A DNA stretch of 38,675 nt from Actinomycetes bacterium (GTDB lineage: Bacteria > Actinomycetota > Actinomycetes > Actinomycetales > Microbacteriaceae), in contig JAEYVZ010000098.1 of NCBI GenBank assembly GCA_023431405.1, positions 1 to 38,675 of the forward strand, read 5' to 3'. Position 1 is the stretch's first letter. The number at the start of each line of letters is the position of its first letter. Positions 25,557 to 34,190 of this stretch are shown here, piece by piece. The notes beneath the pieces are model-generated. The model was not told where the DNA came from. It was given only the letters and a program-made list of their open reading frames with translations, and did not search any database. Both the position numbers and the translations under genes were made by a program.

Positions 25557-25659
25557 CGCGGGCAGCCTGCGGTGTGCACGCCGGTTGACACGCCCGCGGC
25601 GGAGCCCTAGGGCGGGCTCGACCGACGGCTCCGCGGGGCGTCGATGCGCCGGGGTCGCC

Positions 25660-25665
25660 TACGCT
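25660..25665 (+). promoter_or_regulatory. -10 box of leaderless DMT transporter promoter
   Basis: TACGCT is six bases before the GTG at 25672 and no ribosome site is seen. A perfect TTGACA also occurs at 25585-25590, with a weak TAGGGC 17 bases later, which might be a second promoter. Confidence 0.5.
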
Positions 25666-25671
25666 CGGTAC

Positions 25672-26616
25672 GTGACATCCGCCGCCCCGACCCGCATGCC
25701 GGCCTGGCTCGCCCTGTCCGGGGCTGTGCTGGTCGGCATCCTCACCGCCGTGCAGGCGCGCATCAACGGGCAGCTCGGGCTCCGGCTCGAAGACGGCCTG
25801 GTCGCCGCCGCGGTGTCGTTCACGTCGGGCCTGCTGCTGCTCACCGTGCTGTCGCTCGTGCTCCCGTCCGGCCGCCGCGGGTTCCGGGCGCTCGCCGCCG
25901 GCATCCGTCAGCGGACGATCCCGTGGTGGATGCTGATCGCCGGAGCGGCCGGAGCGCTCACCGTGGCCACCCAGGGGCTCGCGGTCGCCACGATCGGCGT
26001 CTCGCTGTTCACCGTGGGGGTGGTGGCCGGTCAGACCATCAATGGCCTCGTGCTCGACCGCGTGGGCTACGGGCCGGCGGGCGTCGTCGCCGTCACGATC
26101 CCGCGAGTGGTCGGCGGGGCGCTGGCACTGGTGGCCGTCGGCGTCTCCCTGCAAGGGGGAGTGCTCGAGCGCGTACCTGCGTGGATGCTGCTCCTGCCGC
26201 TGCTGGCGGGCATCGGCATCGCGTGGCAGCAGGCGACCAACGGCAGGCTCCGCCAGCGCGTGGGAACGCCGCTGACGGCGACGCTCGTCAACTTCATCGG
26301 CGGCACGGTCCTGCTGGTCGCAGCGGCGCTCGTGAGCATCGCGGTGAGCGGACTGCCGGCATCCCCGCCGACGGAGCCCTGGCTCTACGTCGGGGGTGCG
26401 ATCGGCGTCGTCTACATCTTCCTGTCGGCGGCGCTCGTCGTCCACACCGGTGTGCTGCTGCTCGGCCTCGGCACGGTGGCCGGCCAGCTCATCGCCGCCT
26501 TCGCCCTTGACCTCGCCTGGCCTGCCGTATCGGGGCCGGGGTGGGCGATCGAGCTGCTCACGGTGATCGTGGCGCTCATCTCCGTGATCGTCGCCGTCAC
26601 GCCCTGGCGCCGTTGA
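25672..26616 (+). CDS. DMT-family transporter (YdcZ/DUF606 type)
   Basis: The 314-residue protein has about ten hydrophobic segments and an internal repeat. The first half includes LVGILTAVQARINGQLGLRL and ATIGVSLFTVGVVAGQTING, and the second half includes IGIAWQQATNGRLRQRVGTP and LGTVAGQLIAAF. This twofold pattern matches DUF606 (YdcZ-like) members of the drug/metabolite transporter group. It should be a cytoplasmic membrane exporter of unknown substrate. The GTG start follows a leaderless-type promoter. The downstream nitroreductase gene converges with an 18-base gap. Confidence 0.9.
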   Translation: MTSAAPTRMPAWLALSGAVLVGILTAVQARINGQLGLRLEDGLVAAAVSFTSGLLLLTVLSLVLPSGRRGFRALAAGIRQRTIPWWMLIAGAAGALTVATQGLAVATIGVSLFTVGVVAGQTINGLVLDRVGYGPAGVVAVTIPRVVGGALALVAVGVSLQGGVLERVPAWMLLLPLLAGIGIAWQQATNGRLRQRVGTPLTATLVNFIGGTVLLVAAALVSIAVSGLPASPPTEPWLYVGGAIGVVYIFLSAALVVHTGVLLLGLGTVAGQLIAAFALDLAWPAVSGPGWAIELLTVIVALISVIVAVTPWRR

Positions 26617-26634
26617 GGTCGGCTGTGGCTGGGT

Positions 26635-27381
26635 CTACGGACGGGCGGCGTCGCGCTCGGCTCTGAGGCGCCTCTTCTGCTTCTTGCGCTCGGCCTTCCG
26701 GCGCTTCTTCTCCTTCTTCTTCTCCTTGTTCTTGTCCTTCTTCTCCTGCTTCTTGTCCTTTTTCGACGCCGTCGAACGCGTGTCGGGTCGCTCCTCGGCG
26801 GCAGCAGGACCGCCCGGGCCGGCCGCCTCCGGCATTCTGGTGACGAACCGCGCAGCGTCGATCTCCTTGCGCCGTCCGTCGCGCGAGCCGTCGGGCTTCC
26901 CACCGACATAGAGCCAGCCGAGCAGCTCCTCGTCGTCGCCGAGCCCGTGCGCGCGGGCGACGGCGGTCGAGCGCGTGTAGTGACCCGTGCGCCAGATGAC
27001 CCCCCACCCCGCCTCGTCGAGGAGCAGGCTGAGCATGTGCGCGACGCCCGACGCCACGGCCTCCTGCTCCCACCGCGGAACCTTCGCGCTCGGGCGGTAG
27101 CTTGCGACCACCGCGATCAGCAGCGGGGCCCGCAGCGGCTTCATGGAGGGGGAGTCGTCTCCCTGGGCCCGTGCGATGGCCTCGCCCAGCCGCACCCGGT
27201 CGTCGCCGCGCAGCTCGATCAGACGCCACGGGTGCAGCGACGAGTGGTCGGCGACACGGCCGGCCGCCGACACGAGGGTCAGCAGCTCGGCGTGCGTCGG
27301 GGCCTCGTCGGTGACCTTCGACCACGACCGCCGGGACCGGGCGGCCTCCAGGGCGCCGCCCGCGCGCGCGGCGTCGGTCAC
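26635..27381 (-). CDS. Nitroreductase-family protein with Lys-rich C-terminal tail
   Basis: The 248-residue protein begins like FMN-dependent nitroreductases (RSRRSWSKVTDEAPTHAELL, then SSLHPWRLIELRGDDRVR, and MLSLLLDEAGWGVIWRTGHY). These enzymes reduce nitro or quinone compounds with NAD(P)H. The catalytic part ends near residue 190. After it comes an about 45-residue tail of almost only Lys, Glu and Arg, unusual for the family. The GTG start overlaps the msrB stop (GTGA), so the two are translationally coupled. The tail is coded by a strongly strand-biased tract (26693-26765). A nucleic-acid or membrane-binding role for the tail is only a guess. Confidence 0.87.
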   Translation of the reverse strand: MTDAARAGGALEAARSRRSWSKVTDEAPTHAELLTLVSAAGRVADHSSLHPWRLIELRGDDRVRLGEAIARAQGDDSPSMKPLRAPLLIAVVASYRPSAKVPRWEQEAVASGVAHMLSLLLDEAGWGVIWRTGHYTRSTAVARAHGLGDDEELLGWLYVGGKPDGSRDGRRKEIDAARFVTRMPEAAGPGGPAAAEERPDTRSTASKKDKKQEKKDKNKEKKKEKKRRKAERKKQKRRLRAERDAARP

Positions 27382-27779
27382 GACTCGGGGGTGAACGACA
27401 GCGACAGCGAGTTCATGCAGTAGCGATCGCCGGTGGGCGTGCCGAACCCGTCGGGGAACACGTGCCCGAGGTGCGACCCGCACGCGGCGCAGCGCACCTC
27501 GGTGCGCACCATGCCGTGGCTGCGGTCTTCGATCAGCTCGACGGCCTCCGGCCGCACCGACTCGTAGAAGCTCGGCCACCCGCAGTGCGAGTCGAACTTC
27601 GTGCCGCTCTGGAACAGCTCTGCGCCGCATGCCGCACAGGTGTACAGCCCGGCGCGCTGCTCATCGAGGAGCTCTCCCGTCCAGGGGCGCTCCGTGCCGG
27701 CCTCGCGCAGCACGGCGTACTGCTCGGGGCTGAGCTCCTCGCGCCACTGCTCGTCTGTCTTGTTCACGCGATACGTCAT
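27378..27779 (-). CDS. msrB: Peptide-methionine (R)-S-oxide reductase MsrB
   Basis: The 133-residue enzyme repairs methionine-R-sulfoxide in proteins. It has the two zinc CxxC pairs (Cys48/Cys51 and Cys97/Cys100), the CGWPSF segment with Cys66, and the catalytic Cys121 in RYCMNS. Length is standard. The ATG has AAGGAG 7 bases upstream, so this gene has a leader, unlike several neighbours. It overlaps the nitroreductase gene at its end, forming a likely two-gene redox operon. Confidence 0.97.
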   Translation of the reverse strand: MTYRVNKTDEQWREELSPEQYAVLREAGTERPWTGELLDEQRAGLYTCAACGAELFQSGTKFDSHCGWPSFYESVRPEAVELIEDRSHGMVRTEVRCAACGSHLGHVFPDGFGTPTGDRYCMNSLSLSFTPES

Positions 27780-27903
27780 CGTTGGCTCCTTACATCCACC
27801 TCATTCAACCCGACCTCGGCCTCCGATGTTCCACGAGCGGCCGGCATTCCCGACCGATCTCCAGGGTCTCGGAGTGGCTCCGTCGGCGGCGCGCCCGTCT
27901 GCC

Positions 27904-27909
27904 TACCCT
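27904..27909 (+). promoter_or_regulatory. -10 box of leaderless DUF3263 promoter
   Basis: TACCCT is six bases before the GTG at 27916. The six bases GGAGGG are too close to act as a normal ribosome site. Confidence 0.55.
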
Positions 27910-27915
27910 GGAGGG

Positions 27916-28161
27916 GTGGCACTGACCGACCGCGATCGCATGATCCTCGACTTCGAGGGACGCTTTGGGCGGCACGACGCCCTCAAGGAGGAGGCCGTGA
28001 GGCAGGAGCTCGGTCTCACGCCCGCCCGGTACTACCAGCTGCTGGAGCGGCTGCTCGATCACCCGGATGCCGTCGCCTACGCCCCGATGCTCGTGCATCG
28101 CCTGCGCCGGATGCGAGAGGCGCGCGAGGCGGCGCCGCTCCTGGTGCGCGGCCGCGGCTAG
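27916..28161 (+). CDS. DUF3263 domain protein
   Basis: This 81-residue protein matches DUF3263: it opens with LTDRDRMILDFEGRFGRHDA, then KEEAVRQELGLTPARYYQLL and a basic end (MLVHRLRRMREAREAA). The central helices look like a helix-turn-helix similar to sigma region 4, so DNA binding is plausible. In actinobacteria this family usually lies beside a LytR_C-domain gene, as it does here. The start is set by the leaderless promoter; longer upstream frames have no support. Confidence 0.92.
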   Translation: MALTDRDRMILDFEGRFGRHDALKEEAVRQELGLTPARYYQLLERLLDHPDAVAYAPMLVHRLRRMREAREAAPLLVRGRG

Positions 28162-28184
28162 AGGGCCCTTCTTCACCTAGCCGC
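28154..28184. terminator. Weak hairpin over the DUF3263 stop codon
   Basis: GCGGCTAG pairs with CTAGCCGC (8 bp) around a 15-base loop and includes the stop codon. The loop is long and there is no T-tract, so the assignment is weak. Confidence 0.3.
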
Positions 28185-28226
28185 CGCATCGGGCACTCCG
28201 CGTCGTTTCCCCCGGGCTGCTGCGGA

Positions 28227-28232
28227 TAGCAT
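28227..28232 (+). promoter_or_regulatory. -10 box of leaderless LytR_C gene promoter
   Basis: TAGCAT is six bases before the GTG at 28239. It favours that GTG over the TTG directly before it. Confidence 0.55.
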
Positions 28233-28238
28233 TCTTTG

Positions 28239-28808
28239 GTGCCCCAGTACCCCACGGATCGTTTCGACGAGCTTCCCTCCTCGGGCGAGCCGCGCCGTGT
28301 CGGCGCACACCGCGCAGAGCAGCCGCACGTGCGCCGCGGTCGTGTGCTCCTGTGGGCGACGATCGCCACGGTGGTGCTCGTCGCCGCCGGCATCCTCGCG
28401 ACCCTCTGGGCGGGTGGCCGCTTCGGACCCGAGCGCGGCCTCAGCGCCCTCCCCACCGCTGTCGCCACGGCGGAGCCGGTGGTCGACACGAGCTACACCG
28501 TCGTGGTGCTCAACGCCACGCCGCAGGACGGACTGGGAAGCTCGCTGAGTGCCGACATCGTCGCCGCAGGATGGGCCGCCGAAGACGTCACGGCCGGTGA
28601 CGCCGGGTCGCAGGACTTCGCCCGAACGACCGTGTTCTACGCACGTGATGAGGACGAAGGCGCAGCCCGCGGACTCGCGCAGGCCATCGGCGGCGCCGAC
28701 GTCGAGTTCAGTGAGGTGTACCAGGATGCCGCGGACGACAGTCTGCGCCAGCTCGTCGTGGTGATCGGGCTCGACCGGACCACACCGTCACCGACGCCCG
28801 ACGACTGA
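28239..28808 (+). CDS. LytR C-terminal-domain protein
   Basis: The 189-residue protein has a basic cytoplasmic start, one membrane segment (about residues 35-60, LLWATIATVVLVAAGILATL) and an external LytR_C domain (SYTVVVLNATPQDGLGSSLS, then ARTTVFYARDEDEGAARGLA). The LytR_C domain often accompanies LytR-CpsA-Psr wall-polymer ligases, but the catalytic LCP domain is absent here. Its role is unknown, and a cell-wall link is inferred. It follows the DUF3263 gene and has its own leaderless promoter. Confidence 0.92.
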   Translation: MPQYPTDRFDELPSSGEPRRVGAHRAEQPHVRRGRVLLWATIATVVLVAAGILATLWAGGRFGPERGLSALPTAVATAEPVVDTSYTVVVLNATPQDGLGSSLSADIVAAGWAAEDVTAGDAGSQDFARTTVFYARDEDEGAARGLAQAIGGADVEFSEVYQDAADDSLRQLVVVIGLDRTTPSPTPDD

Positions 28809-28825
28809 GCGGCCGCTCGTGTTTC

Positions 28826-28851
28826 GTGCGTGTGAAGACTTCCGCACGCGC
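28826..28851 (+). terminator. Hairpin after the LytR_C gene
   Basis: GTGCGTGTG pairs with CGCACGCGC (9 bp with two G-T pairs) around an 8-base loop AAGACTTC. A separate palindrome GAGCGGCCGCTC (28807-28818) lies at the stop codon. Either could end the transcript before the cold-shock gene. Confidence 0.4.
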
Positions 28852-28937
28852 AGGTCAATTGATGCCGGATCGCCGTGATCACGCGGTTTCCGCTGGTTAG
28901 CATGGCGACGTCACACAGCAGCATCAGGAGATTTCGC

Positions 28938-29144
28938 ATGACGCACGGCACTGTCAAATGGTTCAACGCCGAGAAGGGCTTCGGGTTCATCACCGTCGCC
29001 GAAGGCCAGGACGTGTTCGTCCACTACTCCAACATCGAGATGTCGGGCTTCCGGGTGCTGGAGGAGGGGCAGGCGGTGGAGTTCACCGTCGGCACCGGGC
29101 AGAAGGGCCCGCAGGCCGAATCCGTCCGCGTGGTCACGGCCTGA
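28938..29144 (+). CDS. Cold-shock protein (CspA family)
   Basis: The 68-residue protein is a single cold-shock domain that binds single-stranded RNA and DNA. RNP1 is KGFGFI (in TVKWFNAEKGFGFI) and RNP2 is VFVHYSNI. Length is typical. The ATG has AGGAG 7 bases upstream. A TAGCAT hexamer at 28898-28903 may be the -10 of a short-leader promoter. The sequence cannot tell whether it is cold-induced. Confidence 0.96.
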   Translation: MTHGTVKWFNAEKGFGFITVAEGQDVFVHYSNIEMSGFRVLEEGQAVEFTVGTGQKGPQAESVRVVTA

Positions 29145-29160
29145 GCGCAGGCGGCTCGGT

Positions 29161-29166
29161 TATCCT
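29161..29166 (+). promoter_or_regulatory. -10 box of leaderless DUF3048 gene promoter
   Basis: TATCCT is six bases before the GTG at 29173, with no ribosome site. Confidence 0.58.
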
Positions 29167-29172
29167 GCCGAC

Positions 29173-30213
29173 GTGACCTTCCCCCCACGTACGGCCGTCG
29201 CGCTGGTCGTCCTCTCGCTGACCGCCGGCGCCCTCTTCGGCTGCGCTCCTGAGCCGGAGGCGACTCCGACCCCGGCAGCGACGACCGCCACTCCCACCCC
29301 GACGCCGACTCCCACCGCGACCCCGACGCCCACGACCGGTGCCTCTCCCCTTCGGGGGACGACTGTGCCGCTTGCCGACATCACGGGTCCGGCCCTGGCG
29401 GCCAAGATCGACAACCACTGGGCGGCGCGTCCGCAGTGGGGGCTCGAGCGCACCGACATCGTCTACGAGGAGCTCGTCGAGGGCGGTCTCACGCGCTACG
29501 TCGCGGTGTGGTTCTCCGATGTGCCGAAGGAGATCGGACCACTGCGCAGCATCCGCCCGATGGACCCCGAGATCGTCGGGCCCCTCAAGGGGATCATCGC
29601 CTTCTCGGGCGGACGGGCGCCCTTCGTCCGCATGATCGGCGAGACCGATCTGCACCTGTCGATACACGGCGGCAAGGACGACGCGTTCATGTACCGGTCG
29701 ACCCAGAAGCGTGCGCCGCACAACGTCGTCGTGGAGGCGCAGAAGCTGCGCAAGGCATACGCGCAGATCGACCCGCCGCGCGCGCAGTTCTCCTATGCGC
29801 AGCAGGGGAGCAGGCCGACGGCCGTCGCGAGGGGCGAACGGGCGAAGGGGCTCGACATCTCGTTCTCGAGCAGCTCGCAGCGGTCTTGGCGCTGGAGCGC
29901 AGACGCGAAGTCGTACATGCGCTTCCAGTCGGGCGTGAAGGATCTCGACTCGCACGGCAAGCAGCTGCGGGCGAAGAACGTGCTCACGCTCGATGTCGAG
30001 GTGACCTACACGGAGGTGCCGCGCACCCATCTCGTGGGCAAGGGCACAGGGACGTTGTCGACGGGCGGCAAGACGCTTTCGGTGCGCTGGTCGAAGAAGA
30101 GCCGCGACTCGCGCATCGTGGTCACCTCCGGGGGCAGGGAAGTCGCGCTCGCTCCCGGCAACACCTGGGTCGAGCTCGTTCCCGTGCGCGGCTCCGTGCG
30201 CGTCGTCCGCTGA
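29173..30213 (+). CDS. DUF3048 domain lipoprotein (YerB-like)
   Basis: The 346-residue protein has a lipoprotein signal with lipobox LFGC (Cys24), a Thr-Pro/Ala repeat spacer, and a DUF3048 domain. Marks of that domain are PALAAKIDNHWAARPQWGLE, TDIVYEELVEGGLTRYVAVW and VGPLRS-type text (EIGPLRSIRPMDPEI). It should sit outside the membrane. The family (Bacillus YerB) has no firm function. The message appears leaderless. groEL follows 110 bases later with its own heat-shock operators. Confidence 0.93.
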   Translation: MTFPPRTAVALVVLSLTAGALFGCAPEPEATPTPAATTATPTPTPTPTATPTPTTGASPLRGTTVPLADITGPALAAKIDNHWAARPQWGLERTDIVYEELVEGGLTRYVAVWFSDVPKEIGPLRSIRPMDPEIVGPLKGIIAFSGGRAPFVRMIGETDLHLSIHGGKDDAFMYRSTQKRAPHNVVVEAQKLRKAYAQIDPPRAQFSYAQQGSRPTAVARGERAKGLDISFSSSSQRSWRWSADAKSYMRFQSGVKDLDSHGKQLRAKNVLTLDVEVTYTEVPRTHLVGKGTGTLSTGGKTLSVRWSKKSRDSRIVVTSGGREVALAPGNTWVELVPVRGSVRVVR

Positions 30214-30228
30214 GGCGCGCGCAGGCGG

Positions 30229-30255
30229 CTTGCACTCCCTATAGTCGAGTGCCAG
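30229..30255. promoter_or_regulatory. Degenerate CIRCE-like element
   Basis: CTTGCACTC, nine bases, then GAGTGCCAG matches the CIRCE consensus in 14 of 18 arm positions and with exact spacing. It overlaps the -35 to -10 region of groEL. It is probably a second, weaker HrcA site. Confidence 0.55.
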
Positions 30256-30258
30256 AAT
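30230..30258 (+). promoter_or_regulatory. groEL promoter
   Basis: TTGCAC (30230-30235), 17 bases, then CAGAAT (30253-30258). The CIRCE at 30262 covers the expected start of transcription. Confidence 0.7.
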
Positions 30259-30261
30259 GAT

Positions 30262-30288
30262 TTAGCACTCGAAGTTGCCGAGTGCTAA
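30262..30288. promoter_or_regulatory. CIRCE element (HrcA operator)
   Basis: TTAGCACTC, nine bases, GAGTGCTAA: a perfect match to the CIRCE consensus, 35 bases before the groEL start. It shows HrcA control and heat-shock induction by family knowledge; hrcA itself is not in the window. Confidence 0.97.
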
Positions 30289-30323
30289 AGACATCGCCTA
30301 CGTCCGGGAGGGACGACACACAC

Positions 30324-31943
<1,620 letters not shown>

Positions 31944-31954
31944 TCCATCACGAA

Positions 31955-31988
31955 GAGAAGGGCTCCGGCTTCGGCCGGGGCCCTTCTC
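31955..31988 (+). terminator. Rho-independent terminator of groEL
   Basis: A 15-bp stem (GAGAAGGGC, one G-T pair, CCGGC) closes on a TTCG tetraloop and is followed by CGTTTCT. It starts 11 bases after the groEL stop and is the strongest hairpin I saw in the window. Confidence 0.95.
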
Positions 31989-32009
31989 CGTTTCTGGGCG
32001 CGGAGGACG

Positions 32010-32297
32010 TCAGCGGAACATGCTCGCTGTGGCCTGTTCGGTCTGCGCGTACTGATGGCCTGCAGCGCCGAGGGCCGAGCTGATGTCGCCCAGAGCGGCG
32101 TCGAGTTCTCGCTGGGCAGCCCGCCAGCGCTCGACGACCGATTGGAAGGCGACGGACGCCGTGCCCGTCCACGATCCCTGCAGCTGCGTGAGCTGGCTCA
32201 GCATCGCAGCCGTCTCGCCCTGGAGTCGGTCGCCGGTCGCGCGGATCGCGTGAGTGGCGGAGAGGACGGCGTCACTGTCGACGGAGAAGACGGCCAT
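32010..32297 (-). CDS. WXG100-family (ESAT-6-like) protein
   Basis: The 95-residue protein has the WXG100 layout: two helices joined by a turn with Trp43-Thr-Gly45 (GSWTGTA), and a C-terminal YxxxE signal (Tyr83 to Glu87) used for type VII secretion. The ATG has GAAAGGAGCC upstream, with spacing of about 5-6 bases. No ESX/type VII machinery or partner WXG gene lies in the window, so it is an orphan here. It may be secreted by a system elsewhere or act inside the cell. Confidence 0.9.
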   Translation of the reverse strand: MAVFSVDSDAVLSATHAIRATGDRLQGETAAMLSQLTQLQGSWTGTASVAFQSVVERWRAAQRELDAALGDISSALGAAGHQYAQTEQATASMFR

Positions 32298-32431
32298 GGT
32301 GGCTCCTTTCAGAAGCACCCACCGTATGCGCGCGAGAAGCCGCCAGGCCGCAGCATCCGGGCCGCCTGTGCAGCGTCGTCGGCATCGCGGCGCGGGGGAG
32401 GAGCCGCGCGGGACGAGCCGCGTGGCAGGGC

Positions 32432-34111
32432 TCAGGCCTGAGATTCCTCGGTCGTGAGCCGGGGGAGCGGCTGGGTCTCGATGTGCAGATGCTCTTCCGC
32501 GTCGCGAGGCTCAGCAAGAGGGAAGGCGACGCGGAACGTCGCGCCACCGCCCGGGGTCTCCTTGACGTCGATCGTGCCGTGCAGCGCCTCCACGATGGAA
32601 GCGACGATCGACAGGCCGAGGCCCGCGCCGCCCGTCTCGCGCGTACGCGAGGTGTCGGCACGCCAGAAGCGCTGGAAGATCTTCTCGCGGATCATCGGGG
32701 GGATTCCCGCGCCGTGATCGATGACGGCGATCCAGCCCATGCGGCCAGGCTCGTCGACGCCCACCGCGATCTCCAGCGGCGACCCCTCCGGGGTGTAGCG
32801 GCGGGCGTTGGTGAGGAGGTTCGCCACCACCTGGCGGATGCGGTTCTCGTCGCCGAGCACGATCGGATCGAACACGCGCCGGGGCGTCGGCGCGGCGGGC
32901 TCGTCGGGTGCCGACTCCGGCGACGCGGCGGGGGGAGCGGGCCGCGCGCGGCGGCGGAGGATCGACCGGGTCGCCCCCGCGAGCATCTGGCTGGAGCGAC
33001 GCACCCGCGCGATGGTCTCCGTGGTCGGCGGGCTCTTCTCCGTGTCGGTGGGAGAGGCCACGGCGACGATGGTCGTCTCGTCGATCATCGTGACGACACG
33101 ATCGGGGGAGGTCACGCGGGCATCGAGCACGGCGTCGCGGGCGATCGGTCGCAGGTCGACATCGGCGATGACGAGGTCGCGGCGCTCGTCGAGGCGCGCC
33201 AAGGCGAGGAGGTCTTCGACGAGCGCGCCCATGCGCACCGCTTCCTTCTCGATGCGATCCATCGACTGGGCGACCTGGTCGTCGCCACTGATCGCGCCCA
33301 TCCGGTAGAGCTCCGCATACCCGCGCACGGTCACCAGCGGCGTGCGCAGCTCATGGCTCGCGTCGCCGATGAACCGGCGCATCTGACGTACGGATGCGTC
33401 TCGCTGGGCGAGAGCGTGGTCGATGCGATCGAGCATCGCGTTGATCGCGGTCTTCAGCCGCCCCACTTCGGTGCCCGGTTCGATGTCGCCCATGCGCTGA
33501 CTGAAGTTGCCCGCCGCGATCGACATGGCGGTCTCCTCGACCTGGCCGAGGCTGCGGAAGGCGAGCGTGACCGCGGTGCGGGTCGCGATCGCCCCCGCCA
33601 GGATGGTGAGAAGAGCGAGGATCGAGTAGATACCGATGAAGTTCGTCACCGTCTGGTTCACCGGCGTCAACGGCAGGGCGAGCAGCTGCACGTTGAGCTC
33701 GCGGGCCTTCGCGATCTGCAGGGTGTCGACCGCGGCGTAGAAGCTCGTCTTGCCGTCGGCGGAGGTCAGCTCGAACGGTGTCGTGCCGCGGAGCACGGCA
33801 TCCTCGAGCTTGAACGTCTTCGGGAACTCCGGCGCAGGCTTGGCAGAAGACCCGCCCGTGATGAGCAGGTCGCCGTCGGGACCGTACACCGCGATGTAGA
33901 ACGAGGTCAGCGGCGGGGTGGCGGGCTCGGAGAAGCGCGCGACACCCCCTCGCACCTCGACCGTGAGGAGGTTGCTCGTCTGGTCGAGCGTCACGGTCTG
34001 GCTCACCGACTGCTCGCGCTCAGCGAGCTGTGCGTTGCGCAGGAGCACCGCCGTGCCGACGCCGGCCGCAAGGAGCCCGACGGCCAGGACCCCGACGGTG
34101 ACAGCCGTCAC
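32432..34111 (-). CDS. Sensor histidine kinase (two-component)
   Basis: The 559-residue membrane kinase has a first membrane segment at the start, an external sensor region (about 30-150), a second segment (about 160-185), HAMP, a HisKA domain with phospho-acceptor His253 (DASHELRTPL) and a HATPase domain (N box NLLTNARRYTPEG, then GGAGLGLSIV). Between HisKA and the N box lies an about 70-residue Pro/Ala-rich insert. The GTG at 34111 is the first ATG/GTG/TTG in frame. However, family-like text (TAWWRGRSLRAK) continues upstream, so translation may begin at a CTG at 34180. It lies directly after the response regulator gene on the same strand and should phosphorylate it. The signal is unknown. 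Confidence 0.93.
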   Translation of the reverse strand: MTAVTVGVLAVGLLAAGVGTAVLLRNAQLAEREQSVSQTVTLDQTSNLLTVEVRGGVARFSEPATPPLTSFYIAVYGPDGDLLITGGSSAKPAPEFPKTFKLEDAVLRGTTPFELTSADGKTSFYAAVDTLQIAKARELNVQLLALPLTPVNQTVTNFIGIYSILALLTILAGAIATRTAVTLAFRSLGQVEETAMSIAAGNFSQRMGDIEPGTEVGRLKTAINAMLDRIDHALAQRDASVRQMRRFIGDASHELRTPLVTVRGYAELYRMGAISGDDQVAQSMDRIEKEAVRMGALVEDLLALARLDERRDLVIADVDLRPIARDAVLDARVTSPDRVVTMIDETTIVAVASPTDTEKSPPTTETIARVRRSSQMLAGATRSILRRRARPAPPAASPESAPDEPAAPTPRRVFDPIVLGDENRIRQVVANLLTNARRYTPEGSPLEIAVGVDEPGRMGWIAVIDHGAGIPPMIREKIFQRFWRADTSRTRETGGAGLGLSIVASIVEALHGTIDVKETPGGGATFRVAFPLAEPRDAEEHLHIETQPLPRLTTEESQA

Positions 34112-34190
34112 CTTCGCACGCAGACTCCTCCCGCGCCACCATGCGGTGACCCGGTCGGTCTTCGAATCGGTGCCGGTCAGCTCGGCGCCC

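Noticed and set aside
28807..28818. Perfect palindrome GAGCGGCCGCTC as operator
   Set aside because: It lies at a stop codon, is found once, and fits a small terminator hairpin or chance in GC-rich DNA better.
29262..29336. Short tandem repeats that might suggest a CRISPR array
   Set aside because: They are in-frame Thr-Pro codon repeats in a protein spacer, without separate spacers.
32010..32297. Type VII secretion locus
   Set aside because: Only one WXG100 gene; no membrane ATPase, EccB/D or mycosin-like genes in the window.
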